Below, piece by piece: positions 58,802 through 64,000 of a stretch of DNA of 64,000 nucleotides. Numbering within the stretch: position 1 is the stretch's first letter; every line of letters starts with the position of its first letter. Source of the DNA: Streptomonospora mangrovi. GTDB lineage: Bacteria; Actinomycetota; Actinomycetes; Streptosporangiales; Streptosporangiaceae. Below the pieces are notes generated by a model. The model had not been told where the DNA came from. It made no database searches and saw nothing but the letters and a program-made list of their open reading frames with translations. Location of the stretch: positions 62,001 to 126,000 of the forward strand of contig NZ_JAJAQC010000015.1 in the NCBI RefSeq assembly GCF_027604915.1, written 5' to 3'. Position numbers and translations under genes: made by a program.

Positions 58802-59298
58802 TCGCCGTACTCGCCCAGCCACAGTTCGGAGACCTGCCAGGTTCCGTTGTTTTCCGTGACAGTTGCGATGACGGGGCGAAACCCTTCCCCGTGCAGCGGA
58901 CCGAGCCCTTCGAGATCTTCCTCGATGATGTTCCAATCCGAATCGTCCACGCAGTCCTCCACGGTGACTTCCGGAGGGTTCGAGGCGAGATCGGCCGAGG
59001 TTACCCGAGGGTCCATATCAGGCCGCCCAGTGGCACGAATCCCGTTGAGCATGTCGTCCGAAAACTCCAGTGCTTGCCCCGTTGCGTACCAGGCCAGGTC
59101 AGGATGACCGGTCGCACCATCATGTGAACCTTCGACAACCGCATCCATTAGGCCCCGGTATGCCTCCAGTGCCCGCTCCTCGTGGGAGGTCGCCGGCGCT
59201 TCGGTGGCAGGAGTGGTCGGTTCCGCAGATTCACCACGGGAAGCACAACCACTCGTCGCCAACGCACCGACCAGGACTGCTCCGAGGACGTACCGCAT
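58789..59298 (-). CDS. Small lipoprotein, 169 aa
   Basis: A lipobox (ATSGCAS) follows a short hydrophobic helix. The body (EERALEAYRGLMDAVVEGSH, later VTENNGTWQVSELWLGEYGE) resembles small actinobacterial lipoproteins of the NTF2-like type. It is probably the first gene of the Tad transcript. Confidence 0.75.
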   Translation of the reverse strand: MRYVLGAVLVGALATSGCASRGESAEPTTPATEAPATSHEERALEAYRGLMDAVVEGSHDGATGHPDLAWYATGQALEFSDDMLNGIRATGRPDMDPRVTSADLASNPPEVTVEDCVDDSDWNIIEEDLEGLGPLHGEGFRPVIATVTENNGTWQVSELWLGEYGECER

Positions 59299-59641
59299 GA
59301 GCCACCTTCGATTCGCACGGAGACCATCCAGTTACTCTCCGAAATCGTGGATGACTCTAGCTATCGAAACCTCACTTCGACAACCGAAATCGAGCAACGA
59401 TGCGCGACCGAAAGTGCTGTTAACACCACAGGGGCGCGGTGTCCAATGGACACAACGCCCCAATCGAAATTCGTGAATCGAGGACGACATTTGGTGAGAA
59501 AACGGAAAATATGGGCAGGGAAACGAATTCGGGTACCCCTACCAATCGCCTCGCCCAAGCGGCCAAAGACCAAACGGTTTATGCTTCAGGGTGCGGCACA
59601 CAAGCGTGAGTGAGCGGCGCCCCCGAAATGTGCGTCAGGAG
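59299..59641. promoter_or_regulatory. AT-richer promoter region of the Tad operon
   Basis: No gene is seen. The stretch is poorer in GC than its surroundings and contains repeated TCGAAA/CGAAAT words, and the perfect inverted repeat GTGTCCAATGGACAC (59439-59453). It is the likely control region of the Tad operon, which runs leftwards from 59298. Confidence 0.5.
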
Positions 59642-59880
59642 CTACCGCGCGGCAACCGGGGACAGTGGGACTCCGTCGACTTCGTCGGGCGTAAGGCGGC
59701 CGAAGGGCTCGTCCAAGTCCAGGGCACCCGTCTGCCACGAGGTGCCGATGACTGCCCATGCCGCGCGAACCTCTGCGATCGAGGCCAGGTCCCACAGGGG
59801 GTCGGCGCGTTACGGAAGTCGGGTCGTCCGAAGCGAGCACGCCCTGATCGTCGTTCGCCGACCGCAGACGAACCGGCGCC
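59642..59880 (-). pseudogene. Remnant of an unknown gene
   Basis: The minus strand reads ADPLWDLASIAEVRAAWAVI and later LDEPFGRLTPDEVDGVPL to a stop at 59642. A TAA lies just before ADPLWD; upstream, protein-like sequence (SANDDQGVLASDDP) continues in another frame to about 59880. No start is found. It is a decayed 3' part of a gene of unknown family. Confidence 0.5.
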
Positions 59881-59951
59881 ATCCGTCTAATCCGGCCAAG
59901 GCACACACTGCGTGTGGGTGCCAGCCCGATGTGGCGTGGCGCCGGCTCTTG

Positions 59952-60536
59952 TCACAGCGGCGGCTTCTCGTCTCGGGTCTCGTGCATCCACTCCAAGGGG
60001 CCGCGCCGCAGCGCCTCCTCCGCGAGACGCTTCGCCGCAGCCGTCTTCAACGCCGCAAGAGAGGTGTCAATCCACGCTTGGGTGTGGCTGCTGCCCTGGC
60101 TGCGGTACTCCACTGCCTGCATCAGGCACTCCAGCTTGTCGGCATCGCGAGCGCAGACCGCTTCGGTGCTCTCGTGCCCCTCATACTCCCGCACAGCGCC
60201 GCGGATCGTGTCCGCCAGGACTGCGGGCAGCCCGCGCACCTGGTCCTCTGTCACTTCCGCCGGAGCAACCGCCTTCAAATAGCGCTTCCCCAGGTAGGGG
60301 ATGTCGGTGGTCCGAGTCTCCTGTGTGTCGTGGAACAGCGCGAGAAACGCCGCACGCTGGGGGTCGGCGCCCTCCAACGACGCGATCACGGCAGCGGTGA
60401 TCGCGGTCCGGTGGGAATGGTCGGCGATACTCTCGACGTCTGGAACCCCAGCGACCACCCATCCGATGCGCTTGTACCTCTTCAGCAGGCCGACCTCATA
60501 CAGAAAATCCACCACCTCGGTGTCATCCGCTGCCAT
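59952..60536 (-). CDS. HD-domain phosphohydrolase (YfbR-like), 194 aa
   Basis: The metal residues of the HD fold are present: ESIADHSHRTA with the first His, FHDTQETRTTD with His-Asp and a late Asp in CARDADKLE. Proteins of this group often remove phosphate from deoxynucleotides. ATG 60536 follows AGAGGT. It lies 11 bases downstream of the XRE gene and is probably co-transcribed. Confidence 0.85.
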   Translation of the reverse strand: MAADDTEVVDFLYEVGLLKRYKRIGWVVAGVPDVESIADHSHRTAITAAVIASLEGADPQRAAFLALFHDTQETRTTDIPYLGKRYLKAVAPAEVTEDQVRGLPAVLADTIRGAVREYEGHESTEAVCARDADKLECLMQAVEYRSQGSSHTQAWIDTSLAALKTAAAKRLAEEALRRGPLEWMHETRDEKPPL

Positions 60537-60547
60537 GTGACCTCTTC

Positions 60548-61684
60548 TCACCGCCGATGAACGATCCGTAGAGCGTAAAGCACTTCCTGGAGTTCGCGTC
60601 GTGATTGGGGGGAGATCCCCCCTTCCTCCAGGATCTTCTGCACCGCCTCAGCTAGCGCGCGGCCCCGTGTCGGAGTGACGGCTCCCGGCTTGCGGTGTAC
60701 CAGTGACCACAGGGTGTGAGCGACCACGTCGACGTAGGGGTTCGACCGATCAAGCCTGGTGGTGAGGTGCTCTACCAGGCGACCGCCGTGCCAGGCGTCC
60801 AAATCTACCTCGATCATGAACGCGTCGGAGAGCTGTGGGTCTGCGAGTTCGCCCAGCCAGTACGCCCAGTAGTTCAAATTCGCGATCTCGCACTGGTCGG
60901 TCTCGATGTGCACACCGATGAACCGCGGCAGTGCCTCGGCATCGCCTCGGCGAGCCAGTGTGTGTGCCCCTGAACGCACCACTGCCCAGGACGGCGACCA
61001 TTCCCCAGGGCGCAGTCGTCTCTGCTCGGCGCGCTGCATCACCGCCAACCACTCGACCGTCTCGCTGGAAGAGTCGAAGCCCGCCACGTAGTGAGCCTGG
61101 CGTCGCAGAAGAGCGCCTTCGGTGGTGTCCAGGGCTGCCTGTTCAGCGGCCGCACGCAAATGAGTTATGACGTGGTTGCGCTCATCGGCGGCTAACCGGG
61201 GGCCTGGAGGCACCGGGCCTCGCCGGCGCACCGGTGCGCTAGCCAAGGCGGAAGGCGCCGTCCCAGTAAAAGTCCAACCGATGAGGTCGGTGAACGGTCG
61301 GGTGATGACCCAGCTCGCCAACGGGTGAGCGTCCAAGTCGAGCGGGCCTTCATGACTGAGCACGTATCCGATAAAACGGTCGGCTTCCATTGCGGTGTCG
61401 AGCTGGCTCAGCAGGCGCGGTGATGTGCCATTCCGCAATAGGAAGTGGCGGATCCGCAGGTATGTTCCGGCAGAAACCGCCATGAGGGGACGGCGGCCGG
61501 ACTCCCACCCCTGAATGGTGGTGACGTCTACGCTGAGCCGTTCAGCCAGTTCCTCTTGGGTGAGGTTCCCGGACTGGCGTATCACCTTCAACACGTACCC
61601 GGCGATGCGTCCTTCGCGGTCGCCGTCAACGCGGGACTGGGAACTCTGACTTGGAGTCGGGGTTCGACCATGGGGGGTCGGCAT
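60548..61684 (-). CDS. XRE-family regulator with large C-terminal domain, 378 aa
   Basis: An N-terminal HTH (YVLKVIRQSGNLTQEELAER, LSVDVTTIQGWESGRRPL) is followed by ~270 residues of helical sequence of the kind seen in actinobacterial XRE regulators paired with small-protein operons. ATG 61684 follows AGGAGG. It is divergent from the coupled small-gene chain at 61798 and probably controls it. Confidence 0.82.
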   Translation of the reverse strand: MPTPHGRTPTPSQSSQSRVDGDREGRIAGYVLKVIRQSGNLTQEELAERLSVDVTTIQGWESGRRPLMAVSAGTYLRIRHFLLRNGTSPRLLSQLDTAMEADRFIGYVLSHEGPLDLDAHPLASWVITRPFTDLIGWTFTGTAPSALASAPVRRRGPVPPGPRLAADERNHVITHLRAAAEQAALDTTEGALLRRQAHYVAGFDSSSETVEWLAVMQRAEQRRLRPGEWSPSWAVVRSGAHTLARRGDAEALPRFIGVHIETDQCEIANLNYWAYWLGELADPQLSDAFMIEVDLDAWHGGRLVEHLTTRLDRSNPYVDVVAHTLWSLVHRKPGAVTPTRGRALAEAVQKILEEGGISPQSRRELQEVLYALRIVHRR

Positions 61685-61797
61685 CGGGGCCTCCTGGCCT
61701 GCGGATACCCGTACTGGTGGTCACTGCCATGACGCGCAGGGCACGCGTAGCGTCGTTCTCACGATAGGGCAGGCACCGAAAGCCGCAGGTGAGAAGT

Positions 61798-61923
61798 ATG
61801 GCAATCCCTGATCTTGAATTCATGCAAGCCGCGCATCCCGAGGGCTACCGTCCGGGCCGTGTCCCCATCAGCTTGCTTTGCGCTCGCCGCCCGACCGAAC
61901 TCCAGGCATGGGGTTCGCGGTGA
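61798..61923 (+). CDS. 41-aa protein
   Basis: ATG 61798 follows AGGTGAGAAG. The product starts MAIPDLEFMQAAHPEGYRPG and ends RPTELQAWGSR. Its stop overlaps the GTG of the next gene by four bases, which supports real translation. No family is known. Confidence 0.5.
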   Translation: MAIPDLEFMQAAHPEGYRPGRVPISLLCARRPTELQAWGSR

Positions 61924-62153
61924 ACCCCGTTCAGGCCCGGGAGTACACACCACGGCCACTCGACTTCCCGACCTACCAAAGGTTCGTCGATCTGACTTTG
62001 AAGTACCCGTCTTGGTGCGCTCGGTACTCCGCCGACGAGAGCGGTGATACCTATTTCCAAGCCGTTCATCATGACACGGGCGACACCGTGGGGTCTTACG
62101 ACTTGGATAGGTTCGCCCGGCTCCTGGCCACTGCCGACGGGGCGGTGCGGTGA
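61920..62153 (+). CDS. Small hypothetical protein, 77 aa
   Basis: GTG 61920 overlaps the preceding stop (GTGA); ATG 61908 is an alternative. The sequence FVDLTLKYPSWCARYSADES, then GDTVGSYDLDRFARLLA, looks like a small folded domain. Family unknown. Confidence 0.55.
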   Translation: MNPVQAREYTPRPLDFPTYQRFVDLTLKYPSWCARYSADESGDTYFQAVHHDTGDTVGSYDLDRFARLLATADGAVR

Positions 62154-62401
62154 TGCTCGCCGGGGTCATTACCCGGTCGTGCCGGACAGAGCCCCTCTGC
62201 CTTGAAGCGTCGCCTCCCGCCTACGGAGCTGGGCTGCCGTTCGGACTCCGGATGATCCATCCCAACCGGCATGTCCGCGTTGCGGGCGGACCGCCTGAGG
62301 CATCCGCCAGGCCCTCGAGCGCGTTGAACAGCCTGCTCTCCACCCGGGAAATCCACCGGTGGGCCGAGTCGGCGACCGCCTTGCGGAGGTGTGCGCCGTG
62401 A
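62150..62401 (+). CDS. Small hypothetical protein, 83 aa
   Basis: GTG 62150 overlaps the previous stop by four bases and its own stop overlaps the next GTG. The product is Pro/Arg/Ser-rich with no motif, so the support is mainly the overlap pattern. Confidence 0.4.
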   Translation: MMLAGVITRSCRTEPLCLEASPPAYGAGLPFGLRMIHPNRHVRVAGGPPEASARPSSALNSLLSTREIHRWAESATALRRCAP

Positions 62402-62955
62402 GTCACCCTCGGGGTCCTTCGCGGTTGTGTGCGGAGTACGGAAACCCGCAGGAGCTGAACGGCGGAAACGCTGAACAGCGTCGCCTGCTGACACTGCCGC
62501 GCCGCATCCCCTCCACTGTCGCGGACGTTCACAGCGTCCTCTTCGGTCACGAGCCCGACCAGATCAGGGCCGCGAGGAGCTGGGCGTGGCGATCGAGCGG
62601 GCTGGGCTATGACCACGCGGACTCGCTGCTGCTGGTGCTGTCGGAGCTGCACACCAACGCCCTTCGCCACACGGCGTCCGGCCTGCCCGGCGGCACGGTC
62701 CGCGTCGACTTGGAGCGACTGCCGGACCGCGGCTGCCGGGTGAGCGTCACCGACCAAGGGCCTCGGCCGGGCGCCGCGACCACCGTCCCCACGCCGGCCA
62801 GCGCCGACCTCTTCGCCGACCTCGTCACGGAGGAGTCGGGGCGCGGGCTCGACCTCGTTGCCGCGCTGAGCCGCGACTGGGGCTGGCACCGCGACGACAG
62901 CGGCCCCGGGGTCACAGTGTGGGCCGAGTTCGACCGGCCGGGCCGGTGGGTGTGA
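62398..62955 (+). CDS. RsbW-like ATP-binding protein (HATPase_c), 185 aa
   Basis: The GHKL fold is recognisable: N box LSELHTNALRHT, G1 box VTDQGPRPG and G2 GRGLDLVAAL. Such proteins are anti-sigma-factor kinases or stand-alone regulators in actinomycetes. GTG 62398 overlaps the preceding stop. The N-terminal ~55 residues are longer than usual. Confidence 0.82.
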   Translation: MSHPRGPSRLCAEYGNPQELNGGNAEQRRLLTLPRRIPSTVADVHSVLFGHEPDQIRAARSWAWRSSGLGYDHADSLLLVLSELHTNALRHTASGLPGGTVRVDLERLPDRGCRVSVTDQGPRPGAATTVPTPASADLFADLVTEESGRGLDLVAALSRDWGWHRDDSGPGVTVWAEFDRPGRWV

Positions 62956-62958
62956 CCC

Positions 62959-63183
62959 GTGGCGTGGAGCGCTCAGGAGGACGGCCGCCAGTACGAGGAC
63001 GCCTACCGCCTCCAGGAGATCGTCGGTCGACGCTGGCTGGTCATGTGGGGACCGGCAAGCCGCCGCTTCTGGGGCTTCCACCGGGGACCGGTCTTGATGG
63101 CCCCGCTCGCGGCTCCCACCGCTCCCCAGCTCCGTGACGCGATCACCGAGGCGGAGCGGTGGCTCCCGCCCTCTCCTCACTAA
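62959..63183 (+). CDS. Small hypothetical protein, 74 aa
   Basis: GTG 62959 begins three bases after the preceding stop. Trp-rich segments (RRWLVMWGPASRRFWGFHRG) suggest a small beta-fold; family unknown. Confidence 0.6.
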   Translation: MAWSAQEDGRQYEDAYRLQEIVGRRWLVMWGPASRRFWGFHRGPVLMAPLAAPTAPQLRDAITEAERWLPPSPH

Positions 63184-63212
63184 CCCCCCGTATTGACCCG
63201 CAGGGAGAAGCG

Positions 63213-63545
63213 ATGCCCCGCAGACAGACCCCCGCACCGATCGTCACGGTCGCCGCAGCCGTGGACCGCCTGACCAAGTTCGCCCGCACCTACGGCGTGC
63301 GGGTGACCCCCGACACCGAGGACTCCAGCGGTCGTCGCTTCGCCGTCCAGCGCTTCGGCCGCCGCGTCAGCGTCCAGCTCGTCACCGCCGACCCCGAGAA
63401 CCACAGCACCTGGACGCTTCACAGCCCTGACGTCGAGCCGACGTCGTGGCCCATCGGCCAGGAGCCGACCGTCCTCAGCCGGGCGAGCGACGTCCTGGAC
63501 GACCTCGCCCGCCGCAGCCGCGCCCTGCTGGCGCGGCCCCACTGA
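63213..63545 (+). CDS. Small hypothetical protein, 110 aa
   Basis: ATG 63213 follows AGGGAG. A helical start (AAAVDRLTKFARTYGVRVTP) and beta-rich middle (RFAVQRFGRRVSVQLVT) are visible. No family recognised. Confidence 0.6.
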   Translation: MPRRQTPAPIVTVAAAVDRLTKFARTYGVRVTPDTEDSSGRRFAVQRFGRRVSVQLVTADPENHSTWTLHSPDVEPTSWPIGQEPTVLSRASDVLDDLARRSRALLARPH

Positions 63546-63629
63546 CCGGCACGGCGGCGGGGTACCTACTCCTCCCTTCGGCCCGCCGCCGTGCCTTCAT
63601 CTCCACCTCCGCTTCTAGACGAGACCCCC

Positions 63630-63914
63630 ATGGACCTGCACTCGTTCGTCTTCCACATCAACGCCCTGCTTCTGCTGTACCTGGTGACCGGCGCGCTGCT
63701 GTCGTGGCGGGACGCCCGCGGCGTCGTCTTGGCCGACCCCGACTTCCTATGCAGTGACCCGTGCCGCCAATGGCACCAGGATGCCTTTCCCGGTGCCCTG
63801 GACGTCCTCACCGCTGATGCGTGGCACCTCCACGTGATCAGCGGCGTGACGTGGCCCATCTCGCTGAAGCTGCGGTGCGGCTGCATCCACCGCGCGACCA
63901 AGAAGACTCCCTAG
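63630..63914 (+). CDS. Small hypothetical protein with one hydrophobic helix, 94 aa
   Basis: ATG 63630 begins MDLHSFVFHINALLLLYLVT, an N-terminal hydrophobic helix, followed by a Cys-containing domain (CSDPC, CGC). It may be membrane-anchored. The last gene in view; 63915-64000 holds nothing I can call. Confidence 0.55.
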   Translation: MDLHSFVFHINALLLLYLVTGALLSWRDARGVVLADPDFLCSDPCRQWHQDAFPGALDVLTADAWHLHVISGVTWPISLKLRCGCIHRATKKTP

Positions 63915-64000
63915 ACCGCGCGCCCCCATGACCGGCGCGGCGGCGAGGAGCCCTGCCACTGCCCTCGCCGTCGTGCCTTCCAACCCGCCCCGATCCGCAT

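Noticed and set aside
63747-63983. Minus-strand open frame at the window end
   Set aside because: It is antisense to the better-supported 94-aa gene and lacks a ribosome site.
1-64000. Insertion sequences or transposases
   Set aside because: No transposase-like protein or terminal inverted repeat pair was recognised; mobility here rests on the two tyrosine integrases.

Overview
The window reads as the chromosome of a high-GC actinomycete, most likely of the Nocardiopsaceae (Nocardiopsis/Streptomonospora/Thermobifida relatives). The evidence is very high GC with many GTG starts and GTGA/ATGA overlaps, a WhiB protein, an actinobacterial-type dCTP deaminase, a Thermobifida-like cutinase, a pSAM2-type integrative element and an actinobacterial Tad pilus locus. 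The genus is inferred from protein character only.

Layout. 1-2,800: a plus-strand run of very small genes ending in a PCMT-like methyltransferase. 2,818-3,472: a 42-bp perfect palindrome abutting a nine-repeat type I-E-like CRISPR array with no cas genes in the window. 3,473-5,416: an imine-reductase-like oxidoreductase flanked by two related MerR regulators. 5,622-12,224: a complete D-glucarate to 2-oxoglutarate operon (permease, GudD, KDG dehydratase, semialdehyde dehydrogenase) divergent from its probable IclR regulator, with a paired operator between them. 12,532-13,461: a secreted cutinase/PET-hydrolase-family enzyme. 14,329-17,926: a glycine-betaine ABC transporter. 18,703-20,111: a rhomboid protease, dcd and tRNA-Gly(CCC).

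20,069-31,474 is an actinomycete integrative and conjugative element (AICE) inserted in the 3' end of tRNA-Gly, bounded by 44-bp identical direct repeats. It has int, xis, a RepSA-type initiator, an FtsK/TraB transfer ATPase, a GntR regulator with three copies of a candidate operator, small genes including a 55-aa double zinc-finger protein, an XRE/TPR regulator, a HAD phosphatase, and an AT-rich cargo gene with an Apea-like HEPN RNase signature (a candidate defence gene).

31,618-39,623 is chromosomal sequence between two homologous fragments of a second element: a flavin reductase/monooxygenase pair with a MarR regulator, a HEAT-repeat remnant, a PadR-ABC operon, and two decayed copper genes (copC, PCuAC). 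From 39,808 a second tyrosine integrase begins a long accessory region: repeat-rich non-coding DNA with regulatory palindromes and 11-bp tandem repeats, then a minus-strand block (xis, whiB-like, C5-cytosine methyltransferase with a scrambled segment, a second methyltransferase-fold protein, a two-domain winged-helix protein, and at least two paralogues of an unrecognised family). A second minus-strand block (59,298-49,325) is a complete-looking Tad/Flp pilus operon except for a prepilin peptidase. It ends in an unusual membrane protein that joins an OmpA-like domain to a cytoplasmic SARP/BTAD-type regulatory domain.

59,642-63,914: a gene remnant, an HD-domain phosphohydrolase with an XRE regulator, and a divergent, translationally coupled chain of small proteins that includes an RsbW-like ATP-binding protein.
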